Below, one piece after another: positions 26,789 through 34,642 of a DNA stretch of 41,948 nt. The position numbers were made by a program, and so were the translations under genes. The DNA lies in the NCBI RefSeq assembly GCF_016462415.1, contig NZ_JAEMTF010000030.1:1-41948 (forward strand), in the 5' to 3' direction. Under the pieces are notes generated by a model, which was given only the letters and a program-made list of their open reading frames with translations, made no database searches and had not been told where the DNA came from. Source of the DNA: Williamsia sp. GTDB lineage: Bacteria; Actinomycetota; Actinomycetes; Mycobacteriales; Mycobacteriaceae. Position 1 is the first letter of the stretch. Every line of letters begins with the position of its first letter.

Positions 26789-27451
26789 CTACGCCTTCAG
26801 ATGAGCGGCCAAATCACGAATCGCATTCTCGAAACGGGACCTGCTGTCTGATGTACTAAGTCCACGTCGACTGCAATGTGGAACATCCTCGGTCACCTTC
26901 AGATTGTTCGAGTCGATAGCTGCCCTGCGCCAGCCATCCTCGGCCGCCCGACCGAGAAGCAACACATAGTCGACGCGTGGACACAACGCGAAGATCGCTC
27001 TTGTCCATTCCGCACCGCGCTGCCGCTCTGAGGCCATTGACGACCCGTTGCTCTGATTGGCAGTCGGGAAGGGACAGACGTTCCAGTGCACGACATGTTT
27101 CCAATCAACCCCGAACTGCTTGTAAGCCAACCGGCAGTTCTTAGCTGTTGCATCGTTGTTGTCGAGACTGAGTAGCCCGCTTCCTGTGCCCGCCTCGGCC
27201 TTCGTGCTCGGGTTGTCGAGAAGCACCAGGACTCGCGCGTTGGTTCCACCCTGGGCTGGATCGACGTAGGGCACGTGCCCACGGGGTAGTCCGTAGGTGT
27301 CTGCGATCTCATCTGCCAGAGCATTGATCGGCGCGACGTGCGGCTCGCGGATACGGCGCATTTTGTCGGCGACGAACCCGAGATCGTGATTGCGTCCCAA
27401 CTGGGCCACCTTGATTGCCTCTTCCTCTTCCATGTTCGCAGTGCTGGTCAC
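26789..27451 (-). CDS. Uracil-DNA-glycosylase-superfamily protein
   Basis: The protein has 220 residues from GTG 27451; ATG 27433 is an alternative start. The blocks VPYVDPAQGGTNARVLVLLD, LLSLDNNDATAKN, VVHWNVCPFP and VDYVLLLGRAA place it with UDG-superfamily proteins. The same blocks occur in the Gre-UDG fusion at 9502-10632, so the window holds two members. UDG-superfamily enzymes remove bases from DNA. Brig1, a member of this superfamily, protects bacteria from phages with glucosylated hydroxymethylcytosine, which makes a defence role plausible here. The start lies about 20 bases downstream of the winged-helix nuclease gene, so the two are probably one transcript. Confidence 0.82.
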   Translation of the reverse strand: MTSTANMEEEEAIKVAQLGRNHDLGFVADKMRRIREPHVAPINALADEIADTYGLPRGHVPYVDPAQGGTNARVLVLLDNPSTKAEAGTGSGLLSLDNNDATAKNCRLAYKQFGVDWKHVVHWNVCPFPTANQSNGSSMASERQRGAEWTRAIFALCPRVDYVLLLGRAAEDGWRRAAIDSNNLKVTEDVPHCSRRGLSTSDSRSRFENAIRDLAAHLKA

Positions 27452-27472
27452 TGCGACTTCTGTCTAAGAACC

Positions 27473-28417
27473 TCAAGTTTCCTCGGGGAGCACGTCGTCG
27501 ACCGTCAGGACCGATTTCGCCTTTCCGATGGCCCTTCTGTACTCGTCGACCAGCGACTGTTCAAGTAGCTCACCCACAAAGTGGTTGAGCGCCTGAGGGT
27601 CAGGCGAGTTGCGTTCGGGTGGGAGCCATTCCGTGATCTCACCGGCCCACATGCAAATCAGACCAACTCCGAGCCTTTGACACTCTCCGAACACCGCCTT
27701 CGGCGGCGTCTCGTCCTCATCGATCGGGTACTCAATGACGAGAAAAGAGTAATGCGCGGCACGCTGGTGGGCAGACGCTTCGTACACGCCCGCCAGGTTC
27801 TGCGCGTCTCGAAATCGTTTGAGTTCATAGCTTCGGACGGTGATGTCGACACCCGGCATGAATTCGAGATCGGTCACCACGACGGACGCCACGTCCGGCT
27901 TCGACCACTGACCTGTCGCGCGTATTTGCCCCTTGCCGTGAGCGACGACACGGTTGTAGCTGAACTGTTCCCCCGGCTGCTGCTCGTTGTCCTCGAGCAA
28001 GAGCCGAAAGGGCTCATAGAGGTCCGACTCCTTGTCGACGATCCCATGGCGTTGCCCGATATCGACCGCGGCGGCTCTTTTGATCGATCCTCCGCGCCCT
28101 GGCGCACGCACAATCTCGCCGCTCTTGAGTAGCAGCGCTTTTGCTCGGGAGTACCCGGTTGGCGACAGCCCAGAAGCTTTCTCGGCCGCAGAGTTGCTCA
28201 GTGCTCGCCCATCCGGTGGAAGCAGCGCAAACAACTTGAACGCGTTTACGGATGCGAGCGTGCGCTCGTAACGTCCGCCGGACTGCTTGAAGTGCCCCAG
28301 CTTGACCAGCTCGTCGAAACTTCGCGAACCAAAGTTCGATCGAAGCGGACCCTCGTTCCTGGGAGGGTTACGCTCCATCGCATCGAGCCTGGTCCACGTT
28401 TTGACTGTCAGGGGCAC
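27473..28417 (-). CDS. Winged-helix protein with a PD-(D/E)XK nuclease-like domain
   Basis: Start set at GTG 28417, because GGAGG lies five bases upstream; the frame is open to 28540, and ATG 28378 is another option. The product has 314 residues. The middle part (FKLFALLPPDGRALSNSAA, then GYSRAKALLLKSGEIVRAPGRGG) looks like one or two winged-helix units. The C-terminal half has SKPDVASVVV near 174 and SYELKRF near 196, a PD...ExK arrangement, followed by AHQRAAHYSFLVIEYP, typical of restriction-like folds that sense or cut DNA. The gene is followed by the UDG-like gene. A site-specific or modification-dependent nuclease acting with a glycosylase is an inference from gene order and domains. 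Confidence 0.68.
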   Translation of the reverse strand: MPLTVKTWTRLDAMERNPPRNEGPLRSNFGSRSFDELVKLGHFKQSGGRYERTLASVNAFKLFALLPPDGRALSNSAAEKASGLSPTGYSRAKALLLKSGEIVRAPGRGGSIKRAAAVDIGQRHGIVDKESDLYEPFRLLLEDNEQQPGEQFSYNRVVAHGKGQIRATGQWSKPDVASVVVTDLEFMPGVDITVRSYELKRFRDAQNLAGVYEASAHQRAAHYSFLVIEYPIDEDETPPKAVFGECQRLGVGLICMWAGEITEWLPPERNSPDPQALNHFVGELLEQSLVDEYRRAIGKAKSVLTVDDVLPEET

Positions 28418-28558
28418 TCTAACCTCCGATGCGGCATATTCGTACGTCACCAAATCTACCCAGGAGCACTGCGGCGGGCGTGGCGCTTTGCTGGTCTTGG
28501 TCCTAGTGCCGCACGGATAGCTGCACGGCTGTCCGACCACTTCTCTAACATCGTCATC

Positions 28559-30166
28559 GTGAGCAAACTACGGAACGACGTTGATCGCTGGGCCGACCGG
28601 GAAGGGTTTTCGCCAGCAAAGTCATTTGCCGGCATTAAGACACCTGTCGGTGGGGATCCAGCCGCGAAGCAAGCAGGGTTCTACTTGTTGACGTTCGGGG
28701 ACGACACCTACTACGTGGGTGAATCGGTCAACCTGAGGTCGCGGATGGGTGGCCACAACCTCAAGTGGGGCAGGGAGATTAGCGACGTGCGATTCCTGCG
28801 TCGAACACTCTCGAAGCAACAGCTTCGAGCGTACGAGAGGTCGCTGATTCACGGAATCAACAAGCTCACCCCTGACCGGTGCAGGAATATTGCTCACGCC
28901 GGCATCGCCTGGGGTCTGAACGAGCTCGAGGAACTTCTCTCCGTCGAGGACCAAGACCGTTGGCTGGCCGATCCTGCGAAGTTCAACGCGGACGACCAGA
29001 GTGGCCTTAAGCCGATGGAGAACGGGCAAGCGGTGAAGTACTCAACCGCTGCGAGCAACTACCTCGCTGCGGCCAACGAACCGCAGCTGACTGCACTGCT
29101 TCGGGGTTACCTCGAATCGTGCGTCCCGGTTCCCAGACAGACGGAGTTTCATGGGTGGAGCGTGAGCACGGGGAGCTACAGCGGTAAGCGAGCTTTCTGT
29201 GTCTGCGTCGGAATGATGGAGACGTTCGCCGTCCAACGCTTCGGCGATTCATTCGGTGGTTTCGTGGTCGTCCGGAAGTCACTCCTCGTGAAATCGTATG
29301 GATCTCTGCAGAACTTCCGTCGCGCGCATCCACGAGTGGTGGTCAAGCAGTCGAGATATCAGGATGCGGGCGCAGATACTCTAAATCTCTTAGCCAACGA
29401 CCCGGAGTCGCTGTCCGCTCTGCTGGCAGACGCCCAGGTACTTTCCGCCGGCGCGCAGCTCGTTCAGGAGGTGATGCGGAAACATCCGTGCACCTATACG
29501 CGGTATCACTGCCCTCAACTGGTCGAGCGCGTGTACCCCGAATCGAGCCGAGAGGCGCTTGACGTTGCCGTTTCCGCCGAGCCGGAGGTCGTCGATAACG
29601 CCATCGAGACCGAGGTCACTGAGGAACTTCCCGCGGGGGCCGCGACGTTCACCACTTTCAACGAGAACGTCCCCGACGATGTTCCGATTCTCTGGCTGGT
29701 CAACACCGGGACCAAGAGGAGTGGTCTCGATCAAGTTGACGATTTCATCGCCAGAAGCGAATGGCGTACCACACGCAACCCCAAGTGGGAGATGAAGGTT
29801 CAGGACATGCGCGTGGGTGAGCGCATCGCGGTAAGGAGGCGATACAACGTCAAGGGCGATGCACCGTTCGGCCATCGCGGATACAACGTGTCGACGATGG
29901 AGTTCTTGTTGCGCGGGACGATCACCGACAACCCCGGCAACGGCGTATCCGTGTCCGTTGACTGGGAGCCTATCGCTCGTCCCACTCGGAGGTGGTACCT
30001 GTTCACGAGCCAGGACACCGTCTGGGCTGTCCCACGCGGGCTACACCCCTGGCATGACCTACTGTTCGACTTCGTTCTCGATGACAACGCAGTTCAGGAT
30101 CTCGACTTCTGGCGGAACCAGCGATTCTGGGCGGCACGCTTTGGCGACTCGGCCGTCACTTCTTGA
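28559..30166 (+). CDS. GIY-YIG nuclease fused to a McrB-type modified-DNA reader-like domain
   Basis: Start taken as GTG 28559 because the frame upstream runs opposite to the neighbouring gene; a TAACAT box seven bases before it could give a leaderless transcript. The product has 535 residues. Residues about 39-115 are a GIY-YIG nuclease: GFY at 40-42, YVG at 52-54, R62 in RSRM, and YERSLIHGIN with the catalytic Glu and Asn. Residues about 376-490 (LWLVNTGTK, DQVDDFIARSEW, MRVGERIAVRRRY, GTITDNPGNGVSVSVDW, WYLF) match a module I know from the N-terminal halves of long McrB proteins, where a DNA-reading role is likely. The gene is convergent with mcrC, and the coding ends overlap by 11 bases. 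Confidence 0.78.
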   Translation: MSKLRNDVDRWADREGFSPAKSFAGIKTPVGGDPAAKQAGFYLLTFGDDTYYVGESVNLRSRMGGHNLKWGREISDVRFLRRTLSKQQLRAYERSLIHGINKLTPDRCRNIAHAGIAWGLNELEELLSVEDQDRWLADPAKFNADDQSGLKPMENGQAVKYSTAASNYLAAANEPQLTALLRGYLESCVPVPRQTEFHGWSVSTGSYSGKRAFCVCVGMMETFAVQRFGDSFGGFVVVRKSLLVKSYGSLQNFRRAHPRVVVKQSRYQDAGADTLNLLANDPESLSALLADAQVLSAGAQLVQEVMRKHPCTYTRYHCPQLVERVYPESSREALDVAVSAEPEVVDNAIETEVTEELPAGAATFTTFNENVPDDVPILWLVNTGTKRSGLDQVDDFIARSEWRTTRNPKWEMKVQDMRVGERIAVRRRYNVKGDAPFGHRGYNVSTMEFLLRGTITDNPGNGVSVSVDWEPIARPTRRWYLFTSQDTVWAVPRGLHPWHDLLFDFVLDDNAVQDLDFWRNQRFWAARFGDSAVTS

Positions 30167-31460
30167 GCAACGCCGCCATTGCTTCGACGCAGCCATCTGC
30201 ATCAGTTGGGAGTCGCAGAAACTCTGACTCGAGGCTCGGCGTCCCGGTAGCTGAATACGACCACGGCCCATACTGTTCTGCCACTGACTCTGCTGATTCA
30301 CCCTCCGGGTAGGCGAGCGCGCCGCGGAGGTCTCGCCCGCCCGCGTGGGCCAAAAGATAGCTCGTCAGCTGATAGAGGTCCTCGCGCACAACCCAAGATG
30401 AGGCATCTAGACGTTTGTACTTGGCATCCACAATAAGCCGCGGCCCTAGCTCATCCGACACGACGATGTCCGGGTAGAGACTCCCCATCTGACGCGCCGG
30501 GTCAACAGTCGAGCGGAGTAGCGGCGTCGCCCCTGCGAGAGTGCCGTGAACGACCTCGAATCGTGAGCCTGCTGCTTTCTGCATGCAGCGGACGAGGAAC
30601 AGTTCCCAGAGCTCAGCTACGTCGAGCAAGACTCCGTCGACATCGTCTGACCTGGCCGATGAACCGAGCGTTCGGTTCTTTGCAATTCGCCACGATAGCT
30701 CTGCCACACCCTTGTAGGACTGCGTGATTGGGGAGTATCGGACGCGATCGAGCTCCCGCCTTCGAGGGAGTCGAGGATGTGGCCCAATACTCATACGAAT
30801 GTGCGCGAGCACCGTCTCCACCTCGCTTCCCTTCCAGTCTGGCCGCGAGATGTCACGGTCCAAGACACGCGACGCAAGGTAGATGGCTGCAGTGGCTGGG
30901 TTGTCGTAGGACTTCGGCGCCGAGACAGACACGAGTTGCCGGTTGCCTCGTGCAAGCTGCTGGACGCTGCGGCCAATATCGAGTCGGCCGCGAACCGTCG
31001 TGCCTACGTGCAACGTTGGGCGCCGGACCCCGAGGGGTCCGTGGCGAGAAGCACGTAGCAATGATCGCTTCCACATCGCCCCTTGCAGTTCCGCAAGGAC
31101 GAATCCCATTCCTGACTTTGATGCGGAAGTTTCAAATATGCGAACGTTCAGAGCCGCGTTGGCCCATTTAGCGATGGTCGCGAGACCCAGCCGCGGTTCG
31201 ATCCGGAGAACCCTGTCACCGCGGCGGATCTCGCCGATGAAGCGGCCCGCACGCCAACTCCCGTCGAGTTGGCGAGTAAGCAGGGGCTCGGGCGGTTCAT
31301 TCCATTGCGAGGCGCGCGGCGCGGCCCCGTGGAGCGGCACGGAAAGCGCGGCGGTGTCCGCCTCCGCCGCCAGGCTGGCCAACCACCGATCGTCGTCGAT
31401 CGTCAAAGCGGCTGGCTCGACGAGCCTCGACAAGTCACGAAAGACGATCTCGGACGTCAT
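30156..31460 (-). CDS. mcrC: McrC-family nuclease subunit of a McrBC restriction system
   Basis: The ATG at 31460 overlaps the McrB stop (ATGA), giving 434 residues; the longer upstream frame merely overlaps mcrB. The N-terminal part (RRGDRVLRIEPRLG, TTVRGRLDIGRSV, RELDRVRYSPITQSYKG) follows the McrC pattern. The PD-(D/E)XK site is SLYPDIVV near residue 330 and LIVDAKYKRLD near 345, followed by REDLYQLTSYLLAH, where McrC proteins have their conserved Gln. LLDVAELWELFL is also a family hallmark. McrC associates with McrB hexamers, stimulates GTP hydrolysis and cuts DNA bearing modified cytosines. All catalytic residues appear present. Confidence 0.9.
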   Translation of the reverse strand: MTSEIVFRDLSRLVEPAALTIDDDRWLASLAAEADTAALSVPLHGAAPRASQWNEPPEPLLTRQLDGSWRAGRFIGEIRRGDRVLRIEPRLGLATIAKWANAALNVRIFETSASKSGMGFVLAELQGAMWKRSLLRASRHGPLGVRRPTLHVGTTVRGRLDIGRSVQQLARGNRQLVSVSAPKSYDNPATAAIYLASRVLDRDISRPDWKGSEVETVLAHIRMSIGPHPRLPRRRELDRVRYSPITQSYKGVAELSWRIAKNRTLGSSARSDDVDGVLLDVAELWELFLVRCMQKAAGSRFEVVHGTLAGATPLLRSTVDPARQMGSLYPDIVVSDELGPRLIVDAKYKRLDASSWVVREDLYQLTSYLLAHAGGRDLRGALAYPEGESAESVAEQYGPWSYSATGTPSLESEFLRLPTDADGCVEAMAALLKK

Positions 31461-33364
31461 GAGGACGAGAATGCCTTCCACAGGGAAGCGAGCAGCTGCT
31501 GTCGGTTGTCGACAGACGCTAGGTACTGCGCCAAGAGCGGCTCGAGCGACCGCGACCAGAGGTCCTGCAACGGCGCGCGCGGTAGACCGTTCTTCATCCA
31601 AATTGCGCTAGCGACCATGCTTTTGGACCGTCCCTCCAACCACTGCGCGATGAAGAAGACGATGTCCGCAAAGTAGCTGTGCCCCACCTCGTACATGTCG
31701 CCGAGGTCGTCGATCCGCGAGATCTCGGAGTTCAGGGCTGCGGCCGCATCCGCGAACCGCTCGATCTGCGGCAACGCCAACTCAATCGCGAATCTCGATG
31801 GGATCTCGTGCGTCCATCTGGATTCAACGATCTCAATCAGCGCATTTCGATCGAAAGGACACCGCTTCCACAGGAATCGTCGGCGTAGTGCGAAGTCGAG
31901 CGTCTCCACGGACTGATCTATCTCATTCATAGTGCCGACGATGTACAGATCTTTCGGGAGAGTCAGCTCCGCGGCCTTCTCGCCGTGGTTCACGCCAGGT
32001 AGCACTATCGCGTGTCCCCGTTTGTCGCGTTCGAAGAGAGAGAAGGCTTCGCCGAGCATGGCAGACAGATCCGTACGATTGATCTCGTCCAGCAGCAGAA
32101 CGGTTGGTAGCGAGGGGAGTTCGCTTCCATCAGCGGCGTGGAGTTGCTGCGAGTTATGGTCCTTGAGTACCTCGATCAGGAAGCCGGGCTCAAATCGAGT
32201 TTCGTTGTTGATCAGCTGAGCCCCGCGAATGAAGTCCGCGTAACCGTAACCGGGGTGAAGCTGCAGCGTGCGAAAGTTCTTCTTCAGCGCCGCCTTCAAG
32301 ACCTTTTCGTTCTGTAAGAAGCGGCCGATACCCCACGAAGTCAAGGCTGCGTTCGAAATCAGCTCTGTCGCGAGCTGACGCGCGGAGTAGGTCTTGCCGG
32401 TCCCAGGCGGCCCGTAAAGGATGATCTGCTTCTTCCAGGCCAGAGATTCCAAATCCGTTACACCGTCGACCGAGTCGGCGGCCCGGCTGCTCCACACCGA
32501 ACTGAGCGGCGGGTAGTAAAAATCAACCTTGCCGTCCGGCGCGTTGCCGTCCGGCATCAGGCCCTCGAGGCTGGACCTAATTCGCCAGAGCTCTTGATCG
32601 ACCGGCGAATCCGCGTCGGTCCCTACGGGCGATTCATCAACATTCGCGAAAGCCTTGGCTATCTGGCGCTTATGGGAGAGTGACGCTATCCGCTCGAAAC
32701 TGTCCGGGTGCAGCAGGTGCAAGAGGATGTGCATCATCTCTCGCTGGTTCTCCTGCGGAACCTGTTCGGCAAGATCACGAGTTAGCCACGGATCGGCGAG
32801 GACCTTCGCGCGCTCTAACGGGTCGAGCGCCTTCACTAGCCGAACAAACTCGATGACGAATCCGATTTGAAGGTCGCGACGCGTATTGAATCCGATGCCA
32901 GGGTTTCCGATGGCCGTCTTCAGAGCCGCAATAGACTCTGACTTCTCGAGGTCATCGAGCGAATCAAGTTGCAACGTCTCGGCGATGAGCCTCTTCTTGT
33001 GGCCAAACGAGACAGATGATGGGAACAGGAAGTGCACCAACATGATCTCGGCTGCAAGTCTGCGCACACCGTCTGACGTGCCATCAAGTTGTCGGCGCCA
33101 TTTGCTGTCGAAGGTACCCCCGCCCTCACTTCCGACAAATGCGTTTTTGATGAACTTGTCGTAGAGATCGGCGACGTTGCCCTCAGTCCAGACCTGTTGC
33201 CCAGGGTGCAACAGTGAGCCGTCATCGACCAGACACTCGGCGCAAACCCGCTGCATCGTTGAGTCGATCTGGCCACGGGTGAGCGGATATCGAGCGATTG
33301 TCCTCGCCTCTTTCGTTGAACCGACGTGTCTTCTTCGCCACGCTACTGTTCGCGAGCGACACAC
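31457..33364 (-). CDS. mcrB: McrB-family AAA+ motor subunit
   Basis: The frame gives 635 residues from GTG 33364; ATG 33256 (at RGQIDSTMQRVC) is a possible later start and neither has a clear ribosome site. Residues about 40-280 are helical and do not resemble any methyl-DNA reader I know. The AAA+ part has GPPGTGKT near 317, FRTLQLHPGYGYADFIRG, VLLLDEINRTD near 421, and IVGTMNEIDQSVETLDFALRRRF near 485, all McrB hallmarks. McrB forms hexamers that bind GTP and drive DNA translocation for McrC. The reader-like module usually present in long McrB chains is missing here but occurs in the convergent GIY-YIG gene, so the reader may be supplied in trans (inference). Confidence 0.9.
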   Translation of the reverse strand: MCRSRTVAWRRRHVGSTKEARTIARYPLTRGQIDSTMQRVCAECLVDDGSLLHPGQQVWTEGNVADLYDKFIKNAFVGSEGGGTFDSKWRRQLDGTSDGVRRLAAEIMLVHFLFPSSVSFGHKKRLIAETLQLDSLDDLEKSESIAALKTAIGNPGIGFNTRRDLQIGFVIEFVRLVKALDPLERAKVLADPWLTRDLAEQVPQENQREMMHILLHLLHPDSFERIASLSHKRQIAKAFANVDESPVGTDADSPVDQELWRIRSSLEGLMPDGNAPDGKVDFYYPPLSSVWSSRAADSVDGVTDLESLAWKKQIILYGPPGTGKTYSARQLATELISNAALTSWGIGRFLQNEKVLKAALKKNFRTLQLHPGYGYADFIRGAQLINNETRFEPGFLIEVLKDHNSQQLHAADGSELPSLPTVLLLDEINRTDLSAMLGEAFSLFERDKRGHAIVLPGVNHGEKAAELTLPKDLYIVGTMNEIDQSVETLDFALRRRFLWKRCPFDRNALIEIVESRWTHEIPSRFAIELALPQIERFADAAAALNSEISRIDDLGDMYEVGHSYFADIVFFIAQWLEGRSKSMVASAIWMKNGLPRAPLQDLWSRSLEPLLAQYLASVDNRQQLLASLWKAFSSS

Positions 33365-33483
33365 ACGTATGCGATTCGAAATCTCGCCCAGTTGAGCTAG
33401 CCTCGACTCGCGGCTTGACGGACTTCCCTACGGACATGTCCCCCACCGCACGAATCCTTTCGTGCTGCCTTGGGGACATCTAC

Positions 33484-33699
33484 GTGACTTTGCTGCGGAC
33501 CACCGCCGACCGTGTGGCGATTGCTGATCCCGACTCACTCGTCGAACAGCTCCTAGAACAGATGCTCCACCAGCGGGGGTGCATGCCGGCGGAGGCCGAG
33601 CAGCAATCGTGGCGCCGGCCCCTCCCGGTGTACGCTGCCGACCTCTGCGATGCGGGACTAGGCAAGGTCGAGATGCTCGTCGAGCTCCGTCTCCAACCG
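33484..33699 (+). pseudogene. Truncated N-terminus of a DUF2075-type (schlafen-like) helicase
   Basis: From GTG 33484, preceded by GGGGA, about 72 codons read as the start of a DUF2075-family protein. Recognisable parts are TLLRTTADRV, DSLVEQLLEQMLHQRGCMP, EAEQQSWRRPLPVYAADL and AGLGKVEMLVELRL. In full-length members a PD-(D/E)XK-like region and an SF1 helicase of several hundred residues follow. Here similarity stops near 33699. The frame continues only as sequence antisense to the neighbouring minus-strand ORF. No downstream helicase motif is present anywhere before the next gene, so this is a stump left by a deletion or insertion. Confidence 0.6.
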
Positions 33700-33918
33700 A
33701 TTTATAAAGCCGCTCTGAGTCGCAGCGCCAGGCCATTCCCTCTGCACCAGATTGGCTCGTGGCCATACCGTCGTCCTGTAGACAGTCCGAGGCTGCAGCG
33801 AAGCGTCGGTGATGAACGCGCCCACATGGTCCGATTTGCGCTCGGCTTCGTTCGGTATTACGCCGAGCACTCCAACATGGGCGATCAGCTTGTCTACGTC
33901 TTGCGGAGATGGCGTCAT
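33658..33918 (-). CDS. 86-aa protein of unknown function, coupled to the 164-aa gene
   Basis: The ATG lies one base after the stop of the upstream 164-aa gene, so the two are almost certainly co-translated. The product begins MTPSPQDVDKLIAHVGVLGV and has no domain I recognise. Its last 15 or so residues (INRLETELDEHLDLA) are read from the opposite strand of the DUF2075 stump. The original C-terminus may therefore have been replaced when the junction near 33.7 kb formed. A small partner in a two-gene module, such as an antitoxin or cofactor, is possible but unsupported. Confidence 0.5.
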   Translation of the reverse strand: MTPSPQDVDKLIAHVGVLGVIPNEAERKSDHVGAFITDASLQPRTVYRTTVWPRANLVQREWPGAATQSGFINRLETELDEHLDLA

Positions 33919-33919
33919 G

Positions 33920-34414
33920 TTACGAGTCGGATTGCTGCGCTGAGTGGATCTTCAGCGCTTCGGCGACGCGATTGTCGCCGAACAAAGTGCTGCCCAACTC
34001 GTACTCTTGTTTCAGAGCCTTCACGATCCTTCTAGCTTCGGGAGCTTCCCAGTACAGGTCAACCGTCTGAAGCTCGAAGCCCAATCGCTGATTGACCAGG
34101 TCAAGCGACACACCATGGACGAAGTGACACAGCCCGTCGTAGTCGATTCCGCCCTTCGCCGTGGACGCCGTCGACAAAACGTCTAGGTGGACGATCATCA
34201 TCGGGCTGGTCTGCATGTACGTGATGAGCATGTCATTGGCGCGCCACGGTTCGCCGCCAATGACCTCCCAGAGCTTCGCCGGAGCGCCGCCCTGTTCTAC
34301 TTGGTGGTAGTTCATCAGGGCTTCCCGCCAGTCACGGCCGTGTGGCCGACACACGTAAAGCCGTTGATCCTTCGTGATCCTGGTCGGCCAGATGGTCTGA
34401 TCGTCTGCTGACAT
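33920..34414 (-). CDS. 164-aa protein, possible PUA/EVE-like fold
   Basis: The product begins MSADDQTIWPTRITKDQRL. A CATACT box lies exactly six bases before the ATG, so the mRNA is probably leaderless. The pattern RLYVCRPHGRDW, KLWEVIGGEPWRANDMLITYMQTSPMMIVHLDVLS resembles PUA-superfamily (EVE/ASCH) proteins, in which a short basic or aromatic start is followed by a tryptophan-containing loop and a strand pair. Such folds often bind modified bases. The resemblance is weak and seen by eye only. It is followed after one base by the 86-aa gene. Its neighbour upstream is divergent. Confidence 0.6.
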   Translation of the reverse strand: MSADDQTIWPTRITKDQRLYVCRPHGRDWREALMNYHQVEQGGAPAKLWEVIGGEPWRANDMLITYMQTSPMMIVHLDVLSTASTAKGGIDYDGLCHFVHGVSLDLVNQRLGFELQTVDLYWEAPEARRIVKALKQEYELGSTLFGDNRVAEALKIHSAQQSDS

Positions 34415-34420
34415 CAGACA

Positions 34421-34426
34421 AGTATG
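34421..34426 (-). promoter_or_regulatory. -10 box of a leaderless promoter for the 164-aa gene
   Basis: On the minus strand CATACT is followed by TGTCTG and then the ATG at 34414, the same six-base spacing as at the XRE gene. No clear -35. A ten-base direct repeat, GACATCAGAC, occurs over this start and again near 34456. Confidence 0.45.
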
Positions 34427-34642
34427 CCTAGGCCAGGTAGTTGAGTGTGGATGCCGACATCAGACTGCGAGCGCAGGGACGAGGAACGAGCTAGTACAGG
34501 ACAGACGGCCCGTTCAAGTTTCCTGAGCGTCCTGGCCCATCGTCCGACCACTTGTCTCGCTGTGCGTAGCTCACGGGCACTGCGGCCGCTCGTCTTTGCG
34601 AGCTGCTGCACGCATGTCCGAGCTATCTGCAATCATCGCAAC

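Noticed and set aside
33298-34035. A single 245-aa plus-strand gene
   Set aside because: Only the part from about 33484 to 33699 resembles a real family. Before and after, the frame is antisense to the McrB start and to the minus-strand 86-aa and 164-aa genes.
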